Counted from the stretch's first letter, positions 12,067 through 24,345 are shown. The stretch is DNA of 64,000 bases from Paragorgia papillata (GCA_035771165.1 JAWNZC010000001.1:4532501-4596500); one strand, 5' to 3'. Notes: generated from the letters alone by a model not told the origin. Numbers and translations are program-made.

Positions 12067-12319
12067 TGTTCATGTTTTCTCCTAACTTCAGTTCAAGCAG
12101 AACAAGGAGACAGCGAAGAAGCATTCCAGGCTTCTAGCACACGATATTCTTAATAAAACACAACATAATCTGATCAAAATCATCTCTTCCATTTATGGTG
12201 GATGGGTGCCATTAAATTCGCGCGAACATGAAAGATTGAAAGGACTAGAATCTAGTGCAGAGCGTATCTAGTTCCAGACCTCCACTCGCCAAGCCCGTAG
12301 ACCAGTACAGGTCGCCCTC

Positions 12320-12645
12320 ACTCCAAAATTAAGGAATAGCCTTAATTGTCAACTCGCCTAGAATTAAGGATAATCCTTAATTTTAAATGAAAACTCATCC
12401 CCATACCCCAACCCCTAACCACAAACCCCCGGAAACCCTAAACCTAACTACAACCCCCCGGTGGACCTAAACCTAATCACACCCCTCCGGGAAAATGGCC
12501 CACCTGTCATACCCCGACCACAACACCCCTCAAGGATTTTTAGCTTTATGTGTTCAAGTTTAACATCTCGCTTGTGGGTGAGATAAATTAAGGCCATGTC
12601 TTAATTTGAGCCCTATTTTACAATTAAGACATACACTTAATTTTG
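12320..12645. mobile_element. Probable MITE upstream of SFSWAP, with a C-rich degenerate repeat inside
   Basis: CAAAATTAAGG near 12325 has an inverted partner CTTAATTTTGG near 12632, with further TTAAG inverted blocks. The centre (about 12400-12500) is C-rich, with CCTAAACCTAA units that only loosely resemble telomeric repeats. No target duplication assigned. Confidence 0.45.
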
Positions 12646-12960
12646 GTAAGAGATCGTGTTGACTGTCGATGATCTCGTGTCCAACTCCCAAACCACGAAC
12701 TTATACGCATGCGCTTTAGAAAGAACACCAAAGAATCTTGGTGTTCCGGTTTGGATTCCCCCAGAGCCTTTTCCGCGCGCCAGCACGGGAGAGGCTCTGG
12801 GGACGAGAATGCAGAGACCCCAGTTGTTAAAATGCAACATCGCGGAGTAAAATCAAACCAGACATTTTGCAGGAGTATGCCACCGTACCCCCATAGATAG
12901 ACTTTGCCATTGCCATTGCCATTGCCAGTCCACCAACTCTATGATTTTGAGCTCAGAGAG

Positions 12961-13119
<159 letters not shown>

Positions 13120-13402
13120 GCGAAAGCTATGGACGTTTATTGATGTATCGTCGCACGCATGTAACTTAACTCAACGATTATTTTTTAGTATTTTGTGACT
13201 TTTCAAACTTTCAGAATTTTGTAAAATCTTCTCCGAAAATGCAGGAAATGCCATTTTAGATCTAGATTTAAAATTTTCCCGGGGGAACATGCCCTCGGAC
13301 CCCCCAAGACGTTTCGCTCCTCCCCTTTCCTGGCTACTTATAACTTCGAATGATACTGTGTTGGCTGGGACAGTGAACTCGGCTGGTGGAGAATAATATT
13401 AA

Positions 13403-13953
13403 GGTGTTACTCCGAGTGACGAACCATTAGTTCACTGTCCCACAATAATCATTCGAAATCGTCATGTATGAAGACTGTTGTCTAGATATTGAAGAAGCTA
13501 GTCTGTTTCAAAATATCGAATAACCCAAGTACTATCATTCGACGTTCAGCCAGTCCCAACTTCACCTGTACCCAGTTGGTAGAGCATTGGGCTAGTCAAT
13601 AGTCATAGTCAATCGAGATATGGTCTGGAAACTCGGCAAACTTCAAAGCGCCTATAATGAGCTGGGATTTTATGTTGAACCGTACCTTACACCATGCACA
13701 TCCTTTGTTTTAGGTTTATTAATATTTAAATGCACGGTTGAGTGATTGAACTGAAACGTTGCTATTGGACAATTCGTTCACTATACTAAAATACAATGTG
13801 TTCAGTGACCGTGCACCGTGCACCGTGCATAGACCAAAGACTTTAGCTGAGCTCGAGTTTCCAGACCATTATCTCGATTGACTATGGACTAGTAAACCGA
13901 AGTAGAGTTTTCTGTACTTGTCCGCTATGGTTCGTCACTCATGGAGTAACACC
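13403..13953. mobile_element. TTAA-flanked palindromic MITE with another palindrome nested inside
   Basis: Outer arms GGTGTTACTC and GAGTAACACC lie between TTAA at 13399-13402 and 13954-13957. Inside, about 13607-13890, a second inverted pair (CATAGTCAATCGAGATATGG, and TTATCTCGATTGACTATG) bounds another unit. A tRNA A-box-like string (GTTGGTAGAGCATTGGGC) at about 13575 suggests the inner unit landed in a SINE head. Confidence 0.72.
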
Positions 13954-14639
13954 TTAAAAATATTACTTATAACTTTTTTGGGTCAGGTAAAAAATTCTAT
14001 TTGCTTAACAAGTTTTTAAAATCAAAGCACGGTATGGCGTGGGTCTTAATTTTAATCATGCATCTGGCGTCTAAAGGGCAAAGGCCCTTGGCTTTTTTAA
14101 TTTTAGACTATACGACAGCAGTAACCAAGCAACTGAATCGTGAGAACAAAAACGTTAAATATATATAATCATATTCATTGCTGATTAGAAATTGTTTTTA
14201 TTCGAGTTTGTGTGTGACAGAAAAATAACACACCTCTTACTCGGAGCCTATATAGATTTGCACGAATAGTTTTTCTGATTTTCATTCCGAAGGAAGGGAA
14301 AATTATATATATATATATATTTATTTTACAAGGTAAGTTTGATATGTCACTTGTCTGTGTGAATATATAGTTTATTATTAAAATACTGACTCTGTTTGAA
14401 TACTATATTTTAGTATTTTGTGATACAGCTCGGGAATTGAATTAATAATAAGATCATATACATCTAGTGAAATAACAAAAACGAAAATACTGTATACAAG
14501 CGTGCACAAAGTGATTGATATACATGACTGAGAGCGCGCAAAAAAATATAGAATTTATTTTTAAGAGTATCACTGGATGTCTTGGATCTGCTACGAGTAG
14601 CTAGGTATACAACAGATCGGAGATAAATAATTCCATATT

Positions 14640-14895
14640 TCAAAGCGTGTACCGTAAACCCCGAATATAAGCCCCCCGAATATAAGCCCCCATGTATAAG
14701 CCCACCAATTTACTAACACTCTCTCCATTCCGAATATAAGCCCACCCGTATATAGTATATCTTATGCTTGTTTATATGTTAACCTTGTGTTATATTGAAA
14801 TAAAGTCAATAAATGTTTAATATTACTAAAACAAAATCTTGACCGTATATAAGCCCCCCCGTATATAAGCCCCCCATGTATAAGCCCGCCAAAAA
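14640..14895. repeat. ATATAAGCCCCC-type interspersed repeat
   Basis: Reiterated CGAATATAAGCCCCC, CATGTATAAGCCC and GTATATAAGCCCC units at both ends of an AT-rich core. It looks like the ends of a repeat family. No coding content. Confidence 0.5.
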
Positions 14896-15179
14896 GTGCT
14901 TATGAAAAAAAGTAGGATCATGCAGCTGCTGTCTGCTGCGGAACAGCGTTTCCGATATAGTGAGCAAAATGCCCCAAAAAATGGTGAACTGCCGTGATTA
15001 GTTTTGATAACGAAATACTGACGTTTCTCAGTTTACCACCTTATTTTCACTTTGCTCTATACATTATTCTGTATATTGCTGTTTATTTCAAAAACACTAA
15101 TACGACTGACAATCTAAACGGATTGAGGCTCATGCATTTTTACTGCATTTAAAGTAGAAAACTGAAACAAGCACAATTT

Positions 15180-15605
15180 TCACTGAATTGTTCGAATATA
15201 TAGTATAGAATATATATATATATATAGTATAGTTTAAGTGGGCTTACTTCAAAATGTTGAGTGTCGCAACTGTCAGTTTCACACGGGGCGATGAATTTGA
15301 AGTTGTGTTCCAAAACGCTAAAACATCAGATTTGAGTTTTTAAAATTTGCTTCTTTTTAAACTGTTCTCGGATTTCACACATTATACAAATTCCTCGAGG
15401 AAACCTGTATCGTTTTCTTTTCCCACAACCAATGTTTAAAGTTAAACCTGTTTTATATATATATATATATATATATAAGTGGGCTTACCTCAAATGTTGA
15501 TGGTCGCTACTGTCAGTTTCACGCTGGGCGATCTTCAGGCGGCTGAAGATCGCCCAGCGTGATCTTCAGGCGGCTGAAGATCGCCCAGCGTGAAACTGAC
15601 AGTAG

Positions 15606-15659
<54 letters not shown>

Positions 15660-16145
15660 TGATGAGCTGTTGTACAGCGAAACACCGTGTCTGTAGATTG
15701 AACTATGTACGCTCCTTCACTTCGGTGTTGTTGAGCACTCTGTGAAGTTGCCGTGGGTACCTATTAGCGATAATGCAACGCTCACTACCCTTGTGGAAGT
15801 TTGAGCACTCTGGGCCCATGCGCACTTCACGCTATCTGAATGTACTTCACCGATGCTGTCCCACATGCGGTTGTCACCGACGATCGTATGTGTATAAGTA
15901 ATTCGTGAAATTCATTCAGATTGTTCCAAGCTACACTGATGAGCTGTTGTACAGCGAAACACCGTGTCTGTAGATTGAACTATATATATATATATATATA
16001 TATAAGTGAGTTATGGTTCACGAAATGTTAGAGAGTGCTCAATACCATATATAGATATATATATATATATAGATATATAGATATATAGATATATAGATAT
16101 ATAGATATATAGATATATAGATATATATATATATACATATATACA
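15180..16145. repeat. (TA)n/(ATAG)n arrays interleaved with short palindromes and a duplicated unit
   Basis: Several TA runs (near 15210, 15455, 15610-15655, 15985 and 16040-16140). At 15520-15610 GATCGCCCAGCGTG is repeated in direct and inverted form. A block of about 50 bp (CACTGATGAGCTGTTGTACA onward) occurs at 15658 and again at 15934. No gene seen. Confidence 0.8.
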
Positions 16146-16848
16146 CGCTCCTTCACTTCTGTGTTCTTGAGCACTCAACGCTCACTGCCCTTGCATGTGT
16201 TTAAATACGACTGATTTTTTCTTATTGACCGAGTGTATATAAAATGTAATAACAGATATTATTATACGAATAATAAACGCATCTATAAGTCCAATGGTAA
16301 GAATATTTTCATGAGGTGAAACTGAAAGATAAAATGTTTCATGCAGCGAGACGACAGCCGAGTTGAATTGAACATTTATCTTTTATCCCATCTTAGGGGC
16401 TGTTTACATGAGCCGGGCTAGCCTGGTTAACTGGGCTCACGCGATTGATTAGGATCTCACTGTGGATTTGAAACTCGCATAAATGTACAAAGAAGAATTG
16501 GTTTGGTTTAGATGTAAACGAATCCTAACGTTGATTAAAATCTCCTTTTGTGGCCGAGGAAAAAATTTCGTGACATGAGTCAGCCCGGCTCATGTAATCG
16601 GCCCCTTACCATTGCACGAAGTGAAAACATTCATTATTTTAATATAACACCAAAATAGACCCCATTTTTATTGATATAGTAAAGGTGAGGTAATACGGGC
16701 AACATTTTTCTTCAACTTGAAGAGTTGAAAAGTTGAAAAGCGTTGTTGCACGTATCACCACCTACCTTAAACATTGCCACGCAACAATGATTTTGTTGCA
16801 AGTTGAAAATTTTTTTTGAAAAAAGTAGACTCCAGTTCTACTTGCTGC

Positions 16849-17292
16849 CATAGGCGTAGAGTATGGGGGGGCTGAGGGGCTTTAGCCCCCCAGAAATTTT
16901 GCAGCAACTGACTCATCAATCACCATTCACAATTATAGGTTACTCGTTAGGCTAAAGTAACTGTTACAGCCTCATTCCTGTCAGCCAAAAGCATCCATAT
17001 ACAGTGATAAGTCAACCCAGTAAACACAACATCGTGAAAAGTTGTTGAAATGTGTTGTATTTTAACTAGTTTTTATGACATTTCATGATCTTCAGTGTTT
17101 TTAAAAATCACCCCTCAGAATGCAGGAAATGGCATTTCCAAGACTCTAAATTTCAAAAATTTCCGGGGTGGCATGCCCCCAGACCCCACTAGAAGAGTCC
17201 CTTTTTGTAAATGCCCCCAACGGGAAAATTCTTAAAAAGGCCCTGTTCAGCACTTCAGCCCCCCTGGACAAAAACAAAACTCTACGCCTATG
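16849..17292. mobile_element. Non-autonomous hAT element, target duplication CTTGCTGC
   Basis: Ends CATAGGCGTAGAGT and ACTCTACGCCTATG are perfectly inverted and flanked by CTTGCTGC at 16841-16848 and 17293-17300. Internal AATGCAGGAAATGGCATTTC links it to the elements at 7.4 and 13.2 kb. Confidence 0.93.
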
Positions 17293-17869
17293 CTTGCTGC
17301 AACATGCTGATTCAATTGCAACGCAACATTGTTGCAGCACTAATTTGTTGCTCGTATTACTTCACCATAAGGTTTTAAAATGTTTTGTAAGGTTTTAGAA
17401 TGATTGAATTTAGTGCAATGGAATAAAACGAATAGTGATGAAAAATGCACGCGGAAATTACATAGGCAATTAAATGTATATAATAGAAATTCTATTCAAT
17501 ACCACGTGATCAATAATCTGCCAATCAAATGGTGTTGTTATATATCAAATATCAAAGTCCGTTTTTCTAGATTTGAAAAATTTGAAAAACTAGATTTGAA
17601 AAAAAAATTCTAGATTTCTGATTGGGCGAGCGATCCTCGCGCGGCGGTCCGAGAATCGTGATGTTTCCCGCGTAACCCATAGGGAAAAATAAATGTATTG
17701 TTACCCGCTGCTAGGGAAAAATATCAAAACCGGAAGCAGATGGTCAGGTTCAGTTTGTCTTTGTTTTCTCCAGTTTTCTTTCATTAAAAACAATGTCTGA
17801 AGGTTTTACTCAACATTTTTGTTGTCATTTAACACTTGATATATAACAAAACACTTATTTACTGGTATA

Positions 17870-17995
17870 CCTCGGGAAAACAGTGTGTTTTATGGCCCCT
17901 CGACTGCTCGTTGTTGCGGTCTCGGGGCAGTCTCAAGGGGCAGTCTCGGGGCCACAAAACACACTGTTTCCCTCGGCGCCAGTAAATAAGTGTTT
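17870..17995. repeat. GC-rich imperfect hairpin
   Basis: CTTATTTACTGG, then CCTCGGGAAAACAGTGTGTTTT, pairs with AAAACACACTGTTTCCCTCGG and CCAGTAAATAAG about 100 bp later. It resembles in style the hairpins at 22.7 and 27.5 kb. Probably a MITE core. Confidence 0.6.
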
Positions 17996-18707
17996 AATGA
18001 TTTAGTAGGTGTTAATATATAATAGTCGTAACCGAATATACATAATTAAAAATATAAATGCATCAGACAATGACTGCATGCTGACAATGCTTTCCTTAGA
18101 TGAATTTGAAGTTGTGTTCCAAAACGCTAAAACACCAGATTTGAGTTTTTAGAATTTGCTTCTTTTTAAACTGTTCTCGGATTTCACACATTATACAAAT
18201 ATAATGTATATTAGTATTTTACACTCGAAATTTTCCATCACCAAAATTACCTAGAAAATCCTGTTTTCCATTACGTCCGTTTTTCCCGCGCGAGCCGGGA
18301 GCGTGCATTGTTCAGTTCGCTTCGATCGGAAGTCGAAAATTTCCACTTTCAAAGCCCGCTCCGCCCGCGCGGGTAAAACTAACGGTTCACCCAAATAGAT
18401 GAGAACGCTGGCTCAATCCCCCAACTGAAAAGTGCTGACTAAGTTGTTTATAAGTGTGAGTTTGTAGCCGGCGTATTCTTGTAAATAGCTTTTAATTACT
18501 GTACTTCTACACTTCTTTTATACACGCCCCTCGTGGAAAGCACCTTGGGTTGACGCGGTCAGCGTGTTTAAATAAAGTTTTCTATCTTTTCTATCTATCT
18601 ATTCATTAGAGTATAGACGACCGCCGGAAAACTGGTCGGATTAATGTGTTTAAATAAATATCGATCAAATTTTGTTGCTTGATTTTGAAGACGCAAATTC
18701 ATTGTAG

Positions 18708-19028
18708 ATGAATCCATTTACAACGGCAGTGGCCGGAGGAGCATACACGGTGGGTTCGAGAAGTCCACGATGTAATCGAAGTCCGCGTTGTAGTCCCTCT
18801 CCAAGCCCGCGCATTGGGAAAGCAATACATTATGCGAAAGTCCAATCGCAAGCAGACAACACGAAGGAAAGAATGGATTCAATTGTTGATCAAAATCAAA
18901 CGCAACTGACCAAGGGGGACCAATGCGTAAAGACTGGAACCTGTACTACTGGCAAGAAGTTTAATGAAAGGTCAAAGGTCGAGGAAAAGAAAACCAAGGA
19001 AAAGAAACGAAGTTGTGTCGTTCTGTAG
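18708..19028 (+). CDS. Small hypothetical protein ending in a CaaX prenylation box
   Basis: I do not recognise this 106-residue ORF. It begins at an ATG, preceded by TTGTAG, which could be a splice acceptor. The N-terminal third is rich in Ser-Pro-Arg (SPRCNRSPRCSPSPSPR, about residues 19-35) and the middle is hydrophilic. The C-terminus is lysine-rich and ends KKTKEKKRSCVVL, a polybasic stretch followed by Cys-Val-Val-Leu. In Ras/Rho-type proteins such an ending directs prenylation and membrane attachment, and Leu at the last position favours geranylgeranyl transfer. A consensus AATAAA lies at 19085-19090, 57 bases past the stop. The GTPase motifs G1-G5 are absent, so it is not a small GTPase unless upstream exons were missed. 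Chance remains possible for a single short ORF. Confidence 0.5.
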   Translation: MNPFTTAVAGGAYTVGSRSPRCNRSPRCSPSPSPRIGKAIHYAKVQSQADNTKERMDSIVDQNQTQLTKGDQCVKTGTCTTGKKFNERSKVEEKKTKEKKRSCVVL

Positions 19029-19084
19029 TATATGTTGAATATTGATAACTCCGAAAAAAGAGAACATTTATATTTAAATAATGA

Positions 19085-19090
19085 AATAAA
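19085..19090 (+). terminator. Candidate polyadenylation signal for the CaaX ORF
   Basis: AATAAA starts 57 bases after the stop codon of the 18708-19028 ORF. Position is plausible for a short 3' UTR. Confidence 0.45.
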
Positions 19091-19143
19091 TGTCGTGTGC
19101 TGCACTGCTGCATGCGTAGGCAGTATTGAAACAACAATCGAAG

Positions 19144-19531
19144 TATAGTAAGGTTTGATATACTGCCGAAACAGAGAACGTAGGAGTCTAACGTTTCACT
19201 TAATTAATTTATCTATTTTTTATACTCTCGCTCATCCTTTTTACACCCCATCTTTTTTTTTGCTCATCGGCGGTGGGAATATAGGAAATGCCTTTCGCAT
19301 CTCATTGATATGTTATTGTTATTTTGCTCTGATTGGCTAACTTGTTCGCATTTCATGATTAATTTGTTGTTGTTTTTATCTGATTGGCTTAATTTTGGTC
19401 ACATGATCATCTTTCTTATATAAGCTCGTTGTTTGTTTACACTCTTTACGTTTCTCTCTGACGAAGGACCTTCGCTCGAAACGTTAGATTCCTACGTTCT
19501 CTGTTTTGGCAGTATATCAAACCTTACTATA
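19144..19531. mobile_element. Palindromic MITE with TATAGTAAGG ends
   Basis: The left end TATAGTAAGGTTTGATATAC and its inverted copy at 19508-19531 continue into paired arms (GTAGGAGTCTAACGTTTC and GAAACGTTAGATTCCTACG). A TA target duplication is possible. Confidence 0.8.
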
Positions 19532-21987
19532 TTTCGATTTATATTTAAATAGATCTAACGGTAGTCTCCTTCGCAGCCGTCATACGTTGACGTATACGTT
19601 CTACCTAACGACTATAACTGCGAAGTTATAAAGGGAATAAATAAAAAAATCTGATGTATCTACATGGTAGCTATAAAATACAATTTTTCCTCCATTTTTT
19701 CGTAGTTGAGCATAACGGAACATACCTGGCTTCGGTTTCTATATTTCTAGCTGAATATATTTTCTAATAAAACTTAGGCTTTAAAGTTTAAGCGAATAGA
19801 CCTCACCTCATGGTCGTCGCCATCTTGGATTAGCCTGCGTGCAGATGCTGCCTACATTTTCAGATTCAAAATGGCGGCATTTAATGAGGTTAGGTAACCG
19901 CGCGCAGTGCAAGTTGGGGGTCAGCAGCCATGGAAGACTGGTACTAGTTGAGCGTCGTTCATTGCCGCGTTAACGATCTAGCAATCAGACGCAGTGTTAA
20001 GGCCGAGACACACCGGACGCGAAACCGTAACGCGACGCGATTTTTGTAATTTCGGAACCGAATAAATTCGTCCCTCATGAGAAACTTGATAAAATAACAA
20101 TGACAGGATAACTTGTTGATTGTAGTACATACAAAACCTCCAAATGTTAATTCAGTCTAGGGTAATTTTGTTCGCTTTTAAAAACTGGAAAATCGCGTCG
20201 CGTTACGGATTCGCGTCCGTTGTGTGGGCCTTTAGCCTACGCATAGACGTTCGGAAAATCCCCGGAGAAGAACTGCTGCGTCTGCACGCAGAGGAAATTA
20301 GATATTGCCAGACGCAAGCAAATAGAGCGAGTCCAGGTTTACAAATATAACATTGCAGATAGTGATATAAGAAAGAAATCTATGAATGGCACCTCCTCAG
20401 AACGAAGTGATCCCTACCATGCAAAGCCATGAAACGACCAGTATCAATTGGTTAACGCGTATTTCAATCATAAGAATTCTGCGTGGACCAAGTGGTAGCG
20501 CAAGCAGTGGCTCAAGCGATTGGACCGCGGGGAAAGCAGACCATAACAGCCGGCTCCGGCTCTTGTCGCTTTTTGAAACGATTGAAGCAGCATTCTCCCG
20601 GTTACCACATCAGGTAAAGCACTGACGCCAAGCCCAGGGCACAGCAATCAAGGTATGTTAAATATACTCTATCTTTCTTCGTGTGGCAAATACTTCGGCT
20701 ACTTTCGGGACAGAGGTAAGACAAAACCAGGGACTAACAAAGCGGTGTCGGAGATACCTTCACAGAAAGAACGCAGAAAAGTGAGGCCTTAAAAGAAAGT
20801 AAGACATTGCGCGAAGAGAAGTAGAAAAGCGCCAGAGGCTGAGCACAAAGGTCACACACCATGTGGTTACTTCCCCATGGGCCAAATGCGCTAACCGACA
20901 CGAATTTTGTCAAGTTGTTTGAGGAACATGGGGGAATACTCAAGAAATGTCGTGTTTTCGTTGCCGGATAAACGAAGATACTGTACCCAAACTGCAAAGC
21001 ACCTGCTACGAGCGGTGCATGTGACAGTATATGGCGCCATTGGCGGCGACTTACACGTATTAAGCGAAATCGCAAAGAATAAACAGCAAAGAAACTCCGC
21101 ACACGACACTGGGAACAGACCCAGGCCGAGAATAGCTGCTGTGCATTATTCGGGAGGAATACGCGTTGCCGTTTTGGCTTGAGACTCTTAATTAGCTGCT
21201 AGATTGGAACCATTTGTTAGTAATAAGATATCATGTTGTTGAGTTAACGTTGTATCAAAGAACATTGCATAAAAAAGTGTCAATTGACAAACTCCAAGGG
21301 TTGTCACCACTCGGGGTTGTTTTTACCTACTGTTAATCACGTAAACAGTTTTCTGTTCTCTACAGAACTGTCGTCCGAAACGTACGAGGATTTTCGAACC
21401 TTTAGAGATATTTAAGGTTTTAATCACTGGTTTTAAGGTCGATTCAAATCCGATTACCACTATATAGTATAGTAACATCTTACAAGGTAGTGTTTAAAAT
21501 ACCGTCTTATTCTCTGGTAATGGAGAATGGTTGGTCCCACCCGTCCCAACAATCGCTAAGTATTGCTTACAACGAATTGTTCCCCATGCTTGCCATATTT
21601 GGGCAACGAAATGGTTCGGAAGCGCATTCAGGTCTCATGTGACAACGAAAGTGTAGTGTCTGTCATTACTTCAGGCACATCTAAGGACGAACACATGGTG
21701 CATCTCTTGCGCGCTCTATGTCTTATCACCGCAGGAGTTGCTAGTTCGTCTGACCTCGAATCTTTAATTGAGATGCACGACAGTTAGTCTGATGTATCAA
21801 GGCATAGTCAGTTCTACTAAGCGAACATACTCGACAGCTCAACGCAGGTTTCTAGACCTTTGTTACTGGAGTCGGTGCATGAATGAAAGTGGGTCACCCT
21901 ACCAGCAAGCGAGTGGGCGTTAATGACATTTGCAGCACATCTGTCAATAACGTTGAAAGCACAATAAAAAAAAGTATGCCTAGCCGG

Positions 21988-23041
21988 CATAGTGGAAAAT
22001 GCGGAGTGCGGAGTGCGGAAGAAAATAGCTAAAGCAAGCCAATATTATTCGTATAGTCGTGTCTGGTTGTTACCTTGCTTAACGTATGAAAACGTACCAC
22101 GTTCATCGTAAAAAAGCATGGAAAACGTCGCGCGTGCCGACCTGACTCCGCATTTTCTAGTGTGGTAGAAAATGCGGAGTCAGGTCGGCACGCGCGACGT
22201 TTTCCATGCTTTTTTACGATGAACGTGGTACGTTTTCATACGTTAAGCAAGGTAATACCATGATCGCCTCGGATTCTTTTGTTCTCCGAGGAATGTAAAC
22301 CTCGTATTTCACTATTTCCCTCATCGCTCATGCAAGAGGGAAATTTATCCTTTGTCTTCTAATTTTCCCGTGCATGTTGATGAGGGAAAATTAGAAGACA
22401 AAGAAATCCTTTGTCTTCTTCTAATTTTCCTGTGCATGTTGATGAGGGAAAATTAGAAGACAAAGAAATATTTTGTCTTCTTCTAAATTTCCCGCTTGCA
22501 TATATTTTCCCTCATCAATATGCACGGGAAAATTAGATGCAACTTCTCTGATCAACCGTGTAAATTTCCTGTCGGTAAGATTCTCAAAGTTTTCCTCGGC
22601 GATCATAATATTACAAACTAATAACATGACTTTTCGGGAAATTAGCGATTAAATTTCCCCTTTGCCTCGGGAAGGTTTGTAAAAGTCCTCGGGCCTGCGG
22701 CCCTCGTACTTTCACAAATCTTCCCTCGGCGGCGGGGAAATTTAATCGCTAATTTCCCTCAAGTCATGTTATTACTTATAATAACAACCAGACACGACTA
22801 TACGAATAATATTGGCTTGGTTTAGAAACGGTAGACTTAAGCGAAACGGCTCAGTTGTTGTTTGAAATAGGACACGTAATAACAACTACCAGCTGCGCGA
22901 TAAGCGTTGGTAGTGAAAAATTTGAAAATCAAACGATCAGTCCTTTGAATTTTGTTATTATAATCTTATTATAATGAGAAGTTTTAGTAGTCGGCGTTTC
23001 TATTTTCTTCCCCACTCCGCATTTTCCACCATGCCTACTTA
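21988..23041. mobile_element. Foldback element (copy 1), itself carrying an insertion
   Basis: Ends GTGGAAAATGCGGAGTG and CACTCCGCATTTTCCAC. Flanking CTAGCCGG (left) and TTAGCCGG (right) suggest an 8- or 9-bp target duplication with one change. An almost perfect palindrome of about 80-base arms (22077-22250) follows the left end. The other outer arm resumes at about 22785 (AACAACCAGACACGACTATA), after roughly 520 bp of inserted, hairpin-rich DNA. A second copy is at 27.05-27.69 kb. Confidence 0.78.
22300..22760. repeat. Inserted hairpin-rich block with CCTCGGGCCTGCGGCCCTCG loop
   Basis: Repeated GAGGGAAAATTAGAAGACAA units are followed by a hairpin whose tip is TCGGGCCTGCGGCCCTCG (about 22689-22706). 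The loop string recurs in the 27.5 kb hairpin. Confidence 0.65.
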
Positions 23042-23338
23042 GCCGGGGTACGCTCATTACATTTAGAACACCGCATTTTAAATTTTCCTTCCAGCGCGCG
23101 GGAAACCGCCAGAGGCTACCGATAATCTTCACAGTGTTGGAAAGCATTTACAGAACTTTAAACCTAAACAATTACGATGACGCTTTATTTTGGGCGGCAT
23201 GCTGCATTGCATTTTTCGGAGTGCTTTGTACTTGCTTTGCGTTGCCACAGGAACTTGGCCTAATCCTGGTGATTTCCTCTTGCTACAGCCGGGGGGGGGG
23301 CAGTCCCAGCGATTTACTTGGCTACAGAAAGGGGGGCA

Positions 23339-24345
23339 CTCCAAGTGATTGACAGTTACTACAGCCGGGTTGGGTGCAGTCCCAGTGATTGACAGTTGCT
23401 ACAGCCTGGGTGCAGTCCCAGTGGGCTACACTAGCTCCAGCCTGGGTGCAGTCCCAGTGATCAACAGTTGCTACAGCCTGGGTGCAGTCCCAGTGATCAA
23501 CAGTTGCTACAACCTGGGTGCAGTCCCAGTGAGCTACAATTGCTACAGCCTGGGTGCAGTCCCAGTGATCAACAGTTGCTACAGCCTGGGTGCAGTCCCA
23601 GTGAGCTACACTTGCTACAGCCTGGGTGCAGTCCCAGTGATCAACAGTTGCTACAGCCTGGGTGCAGTCCCAGTGATCAACAGTTGCTACAGCCTGGGTG
23701 CAGTCCCAGTGAGCTACAATTGCTACAGCCTGGGTGCAGTCCCAGTGATCGACAGTTGCTACAGCCTGGGTGCAGTCCCAGTGAGCTACACTTGCTACAG
23801 CCTGGGTGCAGTCCCAGTGAGCTACACTAGCTACAGCCTGGGTGCAGTCCCAGTGAGTTACACTTGCTACAGCCTGGGTGCACTCCCAGTGATCGACAGT
23901 TGCTACAGCCTTCGTGCAGTCCCAGTGAGCTACACTTGCTACAGCCTGGGTGCAGTCCCAGTGAGTTACACTAGCTGCAGCCTGGGTGCAGTCCCAGTGA
24001 GTTACACTTTCTACAGCCTGGGTGCAGTCCCAGTGAGTTACACTAGCTACAGCCTGGGTGCAGTCCCAGTGATTGACATTTACTACAGCCTGGGTGCACT
24101 CCCAGTGAGCTACACTACCTACAGCCTGGGTGCACTACCAGTGAGCTACACTTGCTACAGCCTGGGTGCAGTCCCAGTGAGTTACACTAGCTACAGCCTG
24201 GGTGTAGTCCCAGTGAGTTACACTTTCTACAGGCTGGGTGCAGTCCCAGGGAGTTACACTAGCTACAGCCTGGGTGCAGTCCCAGTGATTGACATTTACT
24301 ACAGCCTGGGTGCAGTCCCAGGGAGTTACATGCGAGAGCCTAACC
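23339..24345. repeat. 36-bp minisatellite, about 28 units
   Basis: Units of 36 bp contain TACAGCCTGGGTGCAGTCCC followed by AGTGAGCTACACTTGC or AGTGATCAACAGTTGC. Because 36 is a multiple of 3, long frames stay open: a 336-residue one with a 12-residue unit (YSLGAVPVSYTC), a second plus-strand frame (LLQPGCSPSDQQ) and one on the minus strand. No flanking gene structure supports translation; I treat it as tandem repeat DNA. Confidence 0.9.

Larger units (their letters stand above)
21495..23275 (+). pseudogene. DIRS-like retrotransposon relic (RNase H and tyrosine recombinase), split by a foldback element
   Basis: Plus-strand fragments read SIAYNELFPMLAIFG near 21555, then (shifted frame) CDNESVVSVITSGTSKDEHM near 21641. 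Both resemble the RNase H region of DIRS elements. Next come GIVSSTKRTYSTAQRRFLDL (about 21801-21860) and, after the insertion, YLAGVRSLHLEH (23037) and DDALFWAACCIAFFGVL (23176), as in DIRS-type tyrosine recombinases. Stops and frameshifts are frequent, so it is inactive. The continuity of the recombinase reading across the insertion is the main argument for one split element. Subfamily (DIRS, Ngaro or related) is not decided. Confidence 0.65.

Noticed and set aside
12400..12500. Possible interstitial telomeric repeat (CCTAAACCTAA)
   Set aside because: Units are too irregular and mixed with CCCCCGG; it lies inside an inverted-repeat element.
23339..24345. Possible CRISPR array because of 36-bp regular units
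   Set aside because: Units are contiguous with no unique spacers and no cas genes, and the DNA is from an animal. It is a minisatellite.
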